From the NCBI GenBank assembly GCA_026419785.1, contig JAODTK010003065.1:248001-312000 (forward strand): a stretch of 64,000 nt of DNA, given 5' to 3'. This stretch comes from Sclerodactyla briareus (lineage: Eukaryota > Echinodermata > Holothuroidea > Dendrochirotida > Sclerodactylidae). The position numbers and the translations under genes are program-made. The notes below the pieces were generated by a model. It saw only the letters and a program-made list of their open reading frames with translations, made no database searches and was not told the origin of the DNA. Position 1 is the first letter of the stretch. The number at the start of each line of letters is the position of its first letter. This document shows, in pieces, positions 25,831 to 38,785 of this stretch.

Positions 25831-26659
25831 CCCCACCACGCCCCCACGTTTTCCCGAAACGGATTTGACGCCCATGATTTTGCCCTCCAGAAGACCCTGT
25901 GTAGGGAATGAAACGACATAGAGAATGGCTAAATAACCACAGTATTTGAAACTGTCTGCACAAGGGAGGAACTCTCAGCAAGCTGCCAAGTATAAATAAC
26001 CCTTTATATATCAAAGCTGGAGGTGGGCCGATTTTGTGCCGAGAATGGTCCAACGTGGGCTCCTGGCATGGAATGCATGCAGGATGTCGCAGGCGATGGT
26101 TCGTATTCACATCATTGGTAGCGCATGGTTCCCATCTCAGCTCACCGCCAAAAGCCCTATGCGAGTTTGCCGTCATGTCCCTACGGAAGTAAGGCCGGTT
26201 TGAATGTTCTCAGTTGGATCTCGGCCTGATATGAATGTGGTACCTTTTAAGACGGAGAAGAATGCATTTCAATACCTTACACATCATTATCCATACATGA
26301 AAACCGATTTGTCACGATTCATTGTTTTCCTCCAGACGGGTTCTTAAGGGTATAAGGACGAGGTAAATATGACGGCACTGTAAATCAATCTCAGTGACCA
26401 TAAATGACATTTGTTTTGTATGTGCGGGCAATACTGTATGGCTGACGGGTCAGAGTGAATAAAAGCATGCGTGTCCTCTCGTATGGCGTTTTTGGTTTAT
26501 ATAAATTGTGAATATTATGTGGATCGGAAAAACCCAACCCTTACAATGTTAAAATAAATTCAAGTATAGTTCATTATGAGTGCAAGATCTTTTCCTGTTC
26601 TCATTTGAATTTCATGACAAGAAGGCACATTGGGTTTTTAGCGATAGATGTTGAGTTAT

Positions 26660-26790
26660 TAAAACGGCCGCCTCTCATGGCTCCGAGGGGCATTTCGCGG
26701 GCGATCTGGGAGGTGTTAAAGCCTCACATTCCCTCTCCGCTCCGCGCCCCCCGATGGTGGCGCTCCCCTAAATAGTCACCACGCGCACCC
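26660..26790 (+). repeat. GC-rich dispersed element C, copy 2
   Basis: It has ggggcatttcgcggg, gatctgggaggtgttaaagcc and ggtggcgctcccctaaatag in the same order as copy 1, 970 bp downstream. Confidence 0.6.
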
Positions 26791-28729
26791 CCCGGGTTGA
26801 CACAATCCGGCATACACCTGCTCTCAGAAAACTACCGAGAGAAAATCCTGAGAGCACAGTGGTAGACGGCAGGACGACCACCTCCCCAACAAATTGTAAC
26901 ATTTATTCGCGCCTGCAGTGACATATCGCCGATATTCATACGACTTGTTTTTGCTATATGCCGCGATTGTATAGTCTGTGGGGGGGTGGAGAGTGGATGG
27001 GAGTATGCGATCTTACAACTTCATTTCAACTTGAAGCGAGGACACACTGGCCAATCAGATAAATATATGACGCGCGCGCGCGAGCGCGGCCTAAAGCGTT
27101 TAGCTTTATTGCTTTAATATAGGTTTTTTGTGTATGAAAGAAAGTCGGTGGAAAACTTTACTGTCGGGGCAGAGGGCCTCGTGGGGGGTGTGTTAATTTT
27201 TAGCGGTAACCCACTCAGGCTCTCTGACGATATGGGAAAAATTGTCCACGCCGGGGGGTGGGCCGCCTTTTCCCCTCCCCTGGCTGCCACCCTTGACATT
27301 CAGTTGCTCTTCGTGTCACTCAAGACCCCAAAAGTTCCAGCATACTATTAAGACCGGGAATTATTGTTCAAGGGAGACTTTGGCGTTTGAGTGTTTTTTT
27401 CTCTGACCTGTTACGGGTGCCACTGAACAAAAACTCATGTTTTAAAAGAAAGCGCTAACTAAAGTTGAATATGTATTGTTGTGTTTATTATTATTATTTT
27501 TTTTTTTTGCGACAGACGATGGAAAATCCTCAATTATGAAAATCAACCAAAATATCAACTGCAAATAAATTATGGCCACGGTGGACTTCATACTTATATT
27601 GGTATAAGGCGATGAACGATTAATTTAAAAATCTGTCTAAACATTAGCAAATCTTCTCTCATGACCGTTATGTTGGATTACCATCAACATGTGTGAAAAA
27701 AGGGGAATCTGCAGATCATTATCTTCCCTAAAGATAGTGATTGGTTGGTCTGTTAAAAGGACCAGTATTGCCTGCGTACTTATGTTTATGTCATCACATT
27801 TACTATGGCGCTCATACTGCAGAAACCATTCACTGGTGCGCTTTGCATTTTTCACAGTGCCTACCAAGTGTCAAATAATGGTCAGAAGGTCACTATAGGG
27901 TCATTTGAACCATTATGTGTCAAATTGAAAATCACGTTTTCTCTTCATGCGAGTTCTCAGAACACTGAAATGGTCCTTGGGAACTTATTGGCTTCTGTCA
28001 CGTCCCAGATCCAGGAGTGAAAATAAACTCATCCAAAAGATTTGAAGAAATGGCTACGCCACATTTCATTACTTCTCCTATGAATGAGCCTTGTTTTTAC
28101 GTGGCTTCCTCTGAACAGAGACCATCATGGAGTTGTTTTCAAGCTGCGATGAAGCAAAAGTGGCCATCTGCCTTGTCAAGAAGGCACTCATTCCTGAAAT
28201 GATCAAGCTTTTTTTTGTTGTGTGTTTTTGTTGTTTAATTACGATGGAGACTGATTACGGGGTGGTAATTGGTTTCTTATCAGCTAAGTATAACGTTAAA
28301 CTGTTTGGGAGGAAGGTTGAACAGCTGAAAGCATAAGTGCAAAGAAAATAGGTTCATTCCTATTACATCAACTGTTCTGGGTTCACAGTAGAAACAATAA
28401 CATGATACCTCCAGCAAAAACTAGGGACCATGTCAGAGATTGCCAGTTTTCCTCAAATCCACTGCATCGTCTAATGTGGGGAGAGATGTTATCTTGAAGG
28501 GGAGGGGGGGGGGGGAGGGGGAAGTGGTTTAGGTTTGAAAGCTTGTGTGTAAAAAAATATTGTTCTCTCCTTTCGAAGGTGCTGTCACCGATTCTCCAAA
28601 CCAATAAAAAGCACTTACCGGCTCCGTGAAGAACCCACGGGCTCAGTAAGTGATTACTGAGCAATTGAAAATGGTTTTTTAAGTACAAGCATTCATTATG
28701 ATCTATGACCATTAAAGCGGCCTTCGACC
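26791..28729. other. No gene recognised; CG-alternating tract at 27070-27088
   Basis: A cgcgcgcgcgcgagcgcg run could adopt Z-DNA. The frames of 60-109 codons have no recognised motif. Confidence 0.4.
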
Positions 28730-30470
28730 TGACCCCAATCCGATCGGGTCATCTAGCCCCTACTGCAAATACAATACTCCGCGCGGGCAGGAGATCACTA
28801 CATCGTTCTTAGCAGTCCATCACGCCAGCAAGCTTCTGTGGACCCCGAAAGACCTCAGACTCGACCCGAAAACAATGAGGATACCTAGACTCCACATGGC
28901 AGACTTCGTGCCAAGTATGAGCTCTCTACAGTCATTCGGTTGCAGTCCCCACGCTAACAAGTTTTTTTTCAGACTTGACCTCTGTTGACCTCAGGTGCCC
29001 TTGGATCAAAGCTAACCAGTGAGGATCATCTAATCCAAATGGAAAACACTTCATGGCTCGTGGACTTCATACGTACATCATTCGTTGAACAATTATTGTG
29101 CTATTCAGGAATATCTCTGTTGACTTTGAATTTACTAAAAACAGAAGGATCTCCACTCGAAGGGCCGCCGTAGTGCAAAGTATGAAACTCTTACATTCAT
29201 TTCGTGCACAGCATAGGTAGCCGTACAAAACCCCAACATTACCTCTGGTGACCCTGGATCGACCTCGAAATGATAGAGATCATCTTCACCACGTAGCAAT
29301 ATCGTGCCAGATATGAACTCTCAAAATTGTTCCGTTGCACAGTTATCGTAATTTCTCTCGCCTCTAACATATTACCAGGCAAGGCTAGCTGTTATTCCTT
29401 GCGCGGTCACTGAACAAATGGATGGATGCTTTCATTAGGACATCTGCAGGATGATATTTAAACAGGGGCTAATCCAATAGCTGGATAAAAAATGAATGCG
29501 TCAGTCCAAAATGGAAGTTCTAGGACTTTCCTTTACGGAGTTATAGTCATTTGAAGTTCATGTATTTGTGAGCAGTGTAAGTGCGCAACAAGATCGAAAT
29601 GCATCCCATCATGCAAAGATAATCAATGTCATACTTGCACAACCCTGCAAACATTCTTGTTTTCTATTGAAATTCGAACATTAATTCACTTCGAAAAGCA
29701 TTTAGTCTATGGGCGAGTATTGCTGTAGTGGGTTGGTAGGTGTTGATGGTTACCTTGGGAGAGAAGGACAACAGAACTTCTGCTAATGTTGACTTCTTCA
29801 ACAAAATGAAACAATCAAATACATAACATAATTTCCTGTGTTGTCCATGTGATGACTTATGCGTATTGTGCAATTGGATGCTCCCCAGTTTCTAATGCCT
29901 CAATGGCCCAAACTTTGAAGGCCAATAACTCCACATAGGAACATCGTCTTGAATGGGTTTGGACCTATACAGTTTTCATTCTCCCCGATATACCCCTCCG
30001 TACTTATCTCCAGCCTGGCAGTTGTTCCTTTATAATGGGTTTGACTTTATAATCGGACTGTGGCCTCAGGTGACAATTGCATATCTATTTCACATAGCAG
30101 CCCTCCATGCAAATATGAACTCTCTATACATCTGGTTACAATGTTTTATGCTAACATGGTTTTCAGATCGTTGTGGATCTTAGGGACCTTGAACTTGACC
30201 ACAAAGCAGACAGTAGGGATCATCTTTCCAAATAGGAACCTCTCGTAATGAATCTCTTCAGATCATTTGGCTGCACAGTAAAATGTGCTCACTCGCTTTT
30301 AGACTTCTCATTGATTCTTCGTGAACCGACTCTCAAAACAATAGGATCATCTCCCCCACATAGCAACCATTAATCAAGGCAAGCTCTCTAACATTTCTCC
30401 GTTGTTGAGCACTTTTGCTCACAGCGTCTTTTATAATTTGACCTCTGACCTTAAAGCATTAGTCGTGTTT
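28730..30470 (+). repeat. Diverged GACCT-rich tandem array, interrupted at 29.49-29.99 kb
   Basis: Units with gacctctggtgacct, (g)aaa(c/t)aatag(g)gatcatct, ccacatagcaa and gccaagtatgaactctctaca-tca-tt(c)cgttgcacagt recur from about 28840 to 29350 and again from 30060 to 30440. They are relatives of family B core units. The 0.5 kb dispersed repeat lies between the two blocks. Confidence 0.65.
29490..29990 (+). repeat. Dispersed repeat, about 0.5 kb, copy 2 (nested)
   Basis: This is the partner of 5580-6100, in the same orientation, apparently inserted into the GACCT-rich array. Copies are diverged, so the insertion is not recent. Confidence 0.7.
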
Positions 30471-30485
30471 TCCACTAGAGATATC

Positions 30486-30566
30486 TCTCCTCTCCAACTG
30501 ACCTAGCTCCTAAAAAGAGCAGAACATTTCTCCCCTCCAACCGACCTAGCTCCTAAAGAGAGCAGA
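30486..30566 (+). repeat. Short direct duplication, period 43 bp
   Basis: Copies ctcctctccaactgacctag and ctcccctccaaccgacctag are each followed by ctcctaaa(a/g)agagcaga. Confidence 0.85.
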
Positions 30567-33500
30567 GGTTGACCTCAGAAACTCACTACCTCAAGGAGCC
30601 AGTTCGAGGGTACAGTTAATGAAGATGATAATGATATTGTGGTCGAAAGGTCATAGGGGAGTGACCACAGTTCGACGTTGGACACGTGGATGACGTTGAA
30701 CTGCCGAAAATAAACAAATCCATGCCATCCCAAAACTTTTACGATTTCCCCCATACTTCCAATAATTTCCGAAAAGGGTAAATGGTTGTGTTTTCAAATA
30801 GTGGTGACATTTTAAAAATGAGCTGTAACGATTTTGCTATCGGGGGAATCTTACCAAATTGCGTCACGTCTATCCCACGAACTGTTCTGTGGTGAGCATG
30901 CCACACTTAGAACTACGAACACTGGCGTATGGCCTATCCTCAGAATGCCCACACTTTGACCGGTGCCCGCACCGGGCAACTCCTATACCATTGATGACAC
31001 CCAGACCTGCATGAGGGGCTAGGCTGGTTGCCTCACCAAGGAATGTGAGCCCAATCTAATAGTGTTTTGCCACACTATGCAATCTAATCAAGTTACAAAA
31101 CCCACAGGCAAAAGAAGCAGATTCGAAATTGTATATTTGTTCTTTTGCAGCTTACTTGATCTATAATACATACATACATACATAATATGTAATGTGATTG
31201 GCAGAATTTGAAATGAAAATAGTATTAGAGTGGAAGCACCATAAAAACAAAAATTTTTCTATAAATCAGTTGCCGTATATAACAACCAAAAACAATTTAC
31301 CCTTCCAACAATCATACCATGCATGTGCATGGCTGTTGTTATGGAAATGGATAAATTATGACTTTTTTGTTCTCACCTACCAAAATCGCATATGAAGATA
31401 AGCATACATCAAAAGTATTATCATCATCCCATAAAAAATGAGTTGCCTCAATCAATGGGAAGAATCAAATAAAAGTAAAAAATAAGTATAATAGGGATAC
31501 AGTCATATTTCATCATACTGAAATTACAAGGTCATAATGAGAAAGCCACAAGGTTCCTTGCCTGAAGATGGGGGTGGTATGTATAGCTTCAGTCCGTTAT
31601 AGTCAGTTCAATTATGGTCATAAAAAAGTTTGTTCGTCACAATTCTCTTATTGGAAGTGTATAAATGGCCACATAAAGCCAGGGGTTAACCTAACAAATG
31701 AAATGAAGCCAATTGCCCAACAGATTAATTTAGGAATTGCTTCTGAGAACTTGACTACATGATTACAGTTTATGGTTGATTCTTTGGTAGGAAAGAAAAA
31801 TGCACGGAGAAGAAAAGGAGGAGATGTATAAGAGCACAGTGAACACATCAGGAGTCATCACTGGAGTCACTATTTTTTAGGTGTGGTTTAAGCGCTTACA
31901 AGTCATTCATGTAGCTCCGAACCCTTTTGTTTGTTCGTTCCTCCGTACGTCCGACTGTTCATTACATTCACGCATAAACTCCTGAACTGTTGTGTGCGAT
32001 GCAGGTTGAAAACGTGGTGGGTGGATGGATGAGGAATGCCACTGGCTAAGCTGAATTCCATTTTTGTTGCCACAGTGTGATGGGATCTGATTAAATCCAA
32101 TTAATTAATTACCCCAATTAGTCGTCCCTACAGCCATTCCTATTGAGGCGCTCTGTGAGAGAGGTGCGTTCAATCCATCCCTACCTACAGTGAGGCCGAG
32201 TTCCACAATGAGGGGGGTGGGTTTGTGGTGGGGGGTAGGGGTGGGTGCGGGGGGGTTTTTTTTTTTTTTTGGGTTTTTGGGGTTTGGGTTGAAACCGCAT
32301 GTCCAGGAAAAGTGTTTGTCGGTAAACACATCACGCTCCAGTTTCTGTTGGTATGAACTATAACCTGGAACGAGAGGGTTCCGCATTTTGGGTTGTAGTC
32401 TGCAATGGTTAGTTTGGGGTGGTTTTTCCACCCCCAATGGTGTCATTGTCGGGGTTTACGTAATTGATATTCTAGCAGCAGGAGAGAGGTTTAGTGGGAG
32501 GTTAGGGAGTGCATGTTTCTTAATCAGTGTAACCAATCCTTACCTCGGATATTTGCACCTGCTAGCTACCAAAACTTTTAAGAGTGCCTTGTTTTTAGAC
32601 AGTAAAGAAACAAGCAAACTCATGACCAATTTCCCACTAAGAAAATATAGGACGGGTTTAGGGATTCGATGGGACACAGAACCTCTGGGAGTTCATGGAT
32701 TTAGGGACGCATTTTAAAACATCGACAAAATGTTAACTGGCAGTCTCAGACTAAAGTAAAATTTGTAATTTACCTGTATCTTCCTTTGTAGTTCTAATTG
32801 AATCCCTGGTAATGATTGTCCAGGCAATGTTGCAGTGTCAAATATAAAACATTAAAAATCCTAATTGACGGAAGCAAAAGAGCCATGATAGCCCAGTCAA
32901 AACTAAAATCAAACCTTACTGAGGGGACTTACAAGACATACATAACAGATGGAAAGGTGCTCACATGCAAAATTAACATTAGAACCACTTTTCTTCACTC
33001 TGGGGATTGCATAGGAAGTGCGTCACTGCATTCTTGAAGTCAATGGACCTAGATATACTGAATGTGGATGCCTTGTAGTTTTACATAATGGATGTCAATA
33101 ACTACAGGTGGAATTGTAGCTGATCAGATTGCCTGATTAAGGTAGTCGACCAACTGTTCCTCTGTGAAGGGGGATGGAAGGGAGGGGGTTCAAAGTTGTC
33201 AGGTTTGGATAAGGCCCTATATATACATGTTGCTAGTTGAAAGGGGATTGCTGCATTACAACGCGACTTTATGGTGATAGAGAAAAGTCACAGTAATGTA
33301 GCAGCTGGTGGTCATGCTACAATCCACTCCCAGATGGCTGCATTTGTATATAGTCCCTACATAGCACTATCATCACAAAATAGTACATTACTTAAATTTT
33401 CCCCGCTTTTTCAATCCTGCCAGGGACTCGCCCTAAAGGGACACAGTGATCTTCTATGGAACTTGCTTCAACTGGGTTTCGAGTAAACAGGGCTTCCTGC

Positions 33501-35330
33501 AGAAAGAGGGGGAAAATGAAATAGCAAGGACAACTGTAGCATCAACGGTGCTGTAGCTCAAACACACAAATGCAAATGAATCATTGCTGAGAAAAATCAC
33601 CATGGGGTGCTCAGAATGATGATAGCTGACCACCGAACAAATTCTCAAAACACCCATACCATAAACGAACGATTGATCATTATGTCATGGTAGTCGGATG
33701 TATCATATCACAAGAGGGCAATCATCAACGCATGTTTGCAAGACAGGCGTGCATACCCGCAAAAAAACAACAACTATTATTCTATTTGGCCTAATTTGCC
33801 AGCGAACGCCTGAACACCTCAATTAACCCAACCCCCAATAAATGTTTTGGTGAAGAAATGACTCATCATGACTGTCCCTGGAATTCCAGAACACCCATAT
33901 GCACCCAGTGCAGCGCTCATCACCCCCTGTAGTCCCACCCCTCCACCCCATAATTGTAATTTTGAGAAAATCTACTGCCCTTTGTCAGAGGTACTTTTGA
34001 ATTTTTCCCTCCGAGGCTCATTGTACCCCTACCAACACATAATTAATCCCATCAAAATTACCTTCTGGGTATGGTCGTCAGATGAACCACCTGTCAATGA
34101 ACATTGTGTCTCAATGAACATCGTGGTCAGCATTATGTAGGCCAAGTCCGTCAGAGCCCCTATACTTTTTCATGCCATTCATTGTATTCACTCTAGATAC
34201 AATGAGACCACTGCTCTACTGTACTCCAATGTCATAAGGTGAGTGTCCTGACCTATGACCCTCAATAATAGGCAGAGGCCTAGTTGGTTAGGCTTTACTT
34301 GTTTCATTTTGGTTCTACTGTTTCCTCTCCAAACGTTAGATGACCAGGCTTCTCGAAATCTCAATCTCATATTACCCTCTTTTTCCCTCGATTTGGATGT
34401 TTTGACCTCATCAAAAAATACTATGAAGCTTAGTCAAGCAGCACCCATGGAACCTTACAGAATAATTCCAAGAAATAGTGCGATTTGTAGGAGAGCTCAA
34501 ATTGCTATATGTTTCCACACATCATTAACCCATTGAGTCCTTTTAATGATGTCTGAACTTGAATCACAAGTGGTAAAAAAAATGACAGAGATTGATAAAC
34601 TTTCCGTTGAAGAATGGGTATTCAGAGTAAAAAGGCAAACCGTTGACAGACAGAAATGGATAGAGGTATGAACTACAAGAGTACTGCAATATCGCAGCAG
34701 CCTAACCACGGAGCCTCGTTTTTGAAAGCCAAGAACTAATCCACACTTTCTCTGCACAATACCTGTTCTTTCATTTGATTTGCAAGTCCTTCCAACTATA
34801 CGGTACAATTTCTCGTCTACTATGCAGGCAGGCGCGTCAAGCTAAAGAAAGTGGGCGACCAAATGTGACAGAAAGTGCTCTCTAAGCCTAACGCCCCCAT
34901 ATTGGCGCGAAGCCGCACACAAAAACTTTTTATTTCAGAATTATTCAGATACCCATGCTATGATTTGGAAATACCATTGCCGGGCTAGAGGCATGGACCC
35001 ACACCCTATCATTCCTAATATATGCCTGTATAAATTTTAAAAGAACAGAAACAGTTTTGCATGGGTGTCTGGAACTTGACTCCTATGAAGGGCCCCATTG
35101 TCATTTGTCAACGTTTGGTGGTTAGAGGTGGGAGACAGCTTCTCGAACCCCAATATTGCGTAAATAGTACCAAATCGTGAGGTTCCCCTTTTGACTTTTT
35201 TGATGGCGCGAGAGAGCTCCAAAATTATTAGTCTTTCAGATACCTCCGAAGAGGAAAAAAAAATGCCCCATCCTCAATTCCGAACATGAATCCCGAGTGG
35301 TGTACCCAGAATTTTTTTGAGGGGTATGCC
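30567..35330. other. No gene recognised apart from the candidate exon at 34.55 kb
   Basis: It holds a T/G-rich tract near 32255-32285 and AT-rich DNA. Frames of up to 113 codons (for example 32388-32717 plus) show no motif. Confidence 0.45.
34546..34665 (+). CDS. Candidate exon, 40 codons, unrecognised
   Basis: An open stretch starts ATGATG (MMSELESQVVKKM...), ends ...KRQTVDRQKWIE, and runs straight into a gtatga donor-like site. The composition (charged, helical) looks protein-like, unlike the surrounding DNA. The DRxxW ending recalls the C-terminal tail of some LINE reverse transcriptases, but this is weak. I do not recognise the protein and found no partner exons nearby. Confidence 0.3.
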
Positions 35331-35545
35331 TTTTTGATCGCCGCCATGGGGGGAGGGCACCACGAACTGTTTCCCTTCCACTTTACTTAATATACTTCTA
35401 GGGAAAATTGTCACATTACAACGGTCCATAGCTTCTTTGATCGTCGTTTTAAGGGTGCCTCTCCCGGATATTTCTTTTTGGACCGCCGTCTTTGGGGAGG
35501 GGTCAGAGATGAGGGCACTATCGTTCCCTTTAATATTTAGCATCT
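35331..35545. repeat. Dispersed repeat shared with 63.71-63.88 kb
   Basis: Shared features are acttaatat(a)c, a following (a)aaattgtc-aca block, and agcttcttt(g/a)atc(g)t(c)gtt followed by ggtgcc. Both lie near a GGGGG-cc motif. Similarity is moderate. Confidence 0.45.
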
Positions 35546-35552
35546 TTGCATC

Positions 35553-36920
35553 AGTGGCGTAGCCAGGATTTTTCCAGTAGGGGGCACTGGGAGGCTCGAC
35601 TATTTTCTAGGGGGTCATGTAGCCATCTAAGCGAGCGCCACCATTGGTTGGCGCGAATCGTACAGAAATTTCAGCATACTAGCTCCCAGGTGGCGGGAAA
35701 TGGCACTTCCTGACCTATTTCCAGGAGCTTGATGCCGAGGGCCAAAATCGCCACCGTTTTTTCATCATTAAATTGGTGGGCATGAAAATTGCCCATTGCC
35801 CCGATCTCAACAGTTGCCGAGTTTATTCTTCTGCACTTCACGTTCAGCAATGCCCCACGAAGACGACCTATACTATGCGTCATGGAGCGCGCAGTTCGGC
35901 CACATTTGGGGCGATCAACGAGGTGGATATAATTTTAGGTAATTCTTTCCTTTGTCCGAGCTCAATTTCATATCATCTCATAGTATTGCATAGCTGTTTG
36001 GCATTTGCATATGGGTTTGATGCAACTGAGTGCAATATATCGACACCTACACATCCAGTCCACTTCGGAAATTTTCGCTTTTCACCGCCATGCTCTTAGT
36101 GGAATTTTAAGCACTTTCAGGTCCCCATTGATGCAATCTGGTGCAAAACCACAACACTTGAATGATGAAGACCTAGGGGACCGTGCAGAAGAAGACCACA
36201 TGGCTGGGTGGGCCCGTTACGGGGATTATTAACTCTCACGATCCGCTTCCCCTCGTTCAAATTTGCAAATGCGATATAATCACTTTGTCAAAACAATATT
36301 TTGGGAGGCGGTTTTTTTGGGTACTCCCAACTTCCGGGCCCACTAGTCCTTTGCCTCCTTTCCCCTTTCTCAAATTAGTGCCATCTTCTTTTTTTTTTTT
36401 TTTTTTTTTTTGAGTGGTTCCAAGAAATATTTTGAGACCCTCTTTTTTTATGGCATTTCACATGTGGTAGGTCACGCCCAATACCTAACTACTTGTAACG
36501 CCTATGCAGAACAAACTAACACGGTATAGACTACCAGCAGGGCGGTCGAGACCAGCACTGAAGGGGGGTCCACCAGGTGGGCGCCAAATTGTAAAAAATC
36601 GCCGGTATTGTTATGAATAGTGAACGCACAATGGGGGTAACCCTTTTTCATCAGTGTGGAGGGGGGCGTAATAATTTTTGTGGAAGGGCTTCGACCGACC
36701 TATCTGAGCGAATCGCCACCATTTTCGGTGATTTTTTTAGTAGACTGGTAACTCCCCAGATACCAGAAATGCCCTTCTGAATCATTTGAGGCTGTTCTAC
36801 GGTATTTATGATCCGAATGTTTCAACCCAGGAAATCTCATGATTTTTCCACAATTCCTTGCCCGCCGAAGGGCATTTTCCGTCCGGGTATCACCATGTTG
36901 GCTACCCCGCACATAAGTAA
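35553..36920 (-). repeat. GC-rich element cluster (GTGGCGTAGCC start, element C copies)
   Basis: It begins cagtggcgtagccagga. It contains the reverse of element C (gagcgccaccattggttggcgcg, cagaaatttcag, ctcccaggtggcgggaaatgg) and a second diverged copy at 36690-36760 (gagcgaatcgccaccatttt, ctccccagataccagaaatg). A T-run lies at 36388-36411. Confidence 0.55.
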
Positions 36921-38680
36921 TGGCAGTATGGAGAAAAACAGTGCCCCCTTTGGTCCTTCTAATCTACGCCTGTTGAAAAGTTAGTACCGCAGAAGCCTGT
37001 TCATGTCGTATACTTATAGGTGTATGGGAACCAGCCATTACCCCGCGGCCAATCTTGGACCTTTGAATTGTAGTGGATGTGAAACGGAGAAGCGGCTGCG
37101 CGTGAAGCGCCCCAAAAAAAAATCAGGCTGTTGGTGGTGCAATTCAGGTATTTGGGGCACAATCCGGCGATCGAGTCTTTTTCTTCCTCTCAACTATATG
37201 GGCGTATCGAGGAATCTTAGTAGAGGAGGGGCGGCAATGTTGAATATTTTTTGAAGCCTAGTTTGAACATTTTTCTCCAGTCAGTCACTCAACAACATTC
37301 AATCTTTTTATTCTTTTTTTTTCATGACGGTCAGTAGGGGGGTTCCAGCCTGTTTGCGACCCCTAGATCCGCCCTTCAAAACTATGTCCGTTTTCCGTCC
37401 ATCCGTTTGTCGATATTTTGGCTCGAATCTTTAGTCTCTCATTTCCTCGGAACAGATAGTCTCTGCTACGTAGGCCACCTATACAACAACCCAATTCCTT
37501 AATGTTCATATTACCTAATGGGAGTTGGCGGTTTCAGTAATGGGTTTTCCGGATCACTCCCCAGCAAACCAACACCTACTGCATGCCTCAGTGCACTGTA
37601 TTCTACGAACTTTCAATCCTGCCCAAATTGGAATCGGCACGTCCGGATAGTATGATATACCCAAAATTCACTGGCAGTTCCCCATTTTGCCGCCATTATG
37701 ACAGATGAGGTCGGACACCGCGGACAGAAACAGATAACTAATTGGCGCGTAGCGCGAAGATTTTTTCAGAATCCGATGTCATAAATGTCCTCTCTTGTGT
37801 TGTCACAAACTCCACATGCGAACAGACTCGTTATGAAGAGGATCACTTATGAAAAAATAAAAAAACTCACAATTAGTGGTGGGGGGGGGGGGGCATGGGA
37901 GGCGACAGACTTTCATGGGGCGGACGCGCCCCCCCATGCTCCCGCCAGGCTATCTGCCATGAGTGTGGCAAATCGAGGAAACCGGCTGAATTAATGGAAA
38001 CCGTATGCAAATGATGATGTGAAACAAGCACACGTAAATTGCAAATGATGTTGTGACGGTGCGCTGTGTGCGCGAAAGACAGAAGAGTTCAACCGGAGAA
38101 ATAAGAAATGCCCATCAGCTCGCCCACTGTTTTTCTATTTTGTATAATTTTTCTATTTCAAAAGTGCACATTTTTTACTTACTCAAAGCGGTGCAGGACG
38201 CTGCTCACATGCGCCTCTTATATTTTCACAATAATTTTCGTGATGGCTGCCTAAAAGTGGGGCGGCCATGGCAGCCCCAGCGACGCGCATGGACTAAATG
38301 ATTTTAAAAACTCAGGAGTTGGATGTGGAGCCCAAGATTAGCTTTCTGACGGAACAAAACCTACTGCCCAAGTACTGCATTAGACAAGGCAAATCAGGTC
38401 TTCGACTCTAGGGAAAATATCAGAATAATGACACGTTTTGGACTCTAATAATTGTGGTGAATTGAATAAAAAAAGGATGCCTTCAGATACAAACAAGCAG
38501 GACCCAAGGAACGTTCTGATGTATTGTAAACCTTTTTGAACAACTTATGGAAGGAAACAAAGAGGCACAGTATGCCTATTTCTATGACCTTCAATTACTG
38601 AACACCACATAGGGACCACTGTCATGATAACAGTTATCAGACTAATTTTTAAGAGAAACATTCTGCAGATTCCTTGTGGT
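36921..38680. other. No gene recognised; 3' flank of the ENOSF1-like gene
   Basis: This is the expected 3' UTR side of the minus-strand gene. A G13 run (37880) and a (gc)-rich patch occur. No clear polyadenylation signal was identified near the stop codon. Confidence 0.4.
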
Positions 38681-38785
38681 TTAGCACAAAAACACCTCAG
38701 GCTCTGTTGAGGACCTTGACCTTCGTTCCCGGTACACCCCATTAGGGTACACAAGTATCTTGTATCTCAGTTAATTAACCCTGAT
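38681..38785 (-). CDS. ENOSF1: ENOSF1-like terminal exon and stop codon
   Basis: After ctctccag, a slipped stretch corresponds to DPGYSTEM. It is followed by an open VYPNGVYRERRSRSSTEPEV, then FLC and TAA at 38683-38681. Human ends ...QYPDGEVWKKLLPAQEN, so the YP(N/D)G position and the remaining length agree. No convincing AATAAA was seen close downstream on the minus strand. Confidence 0.72.
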
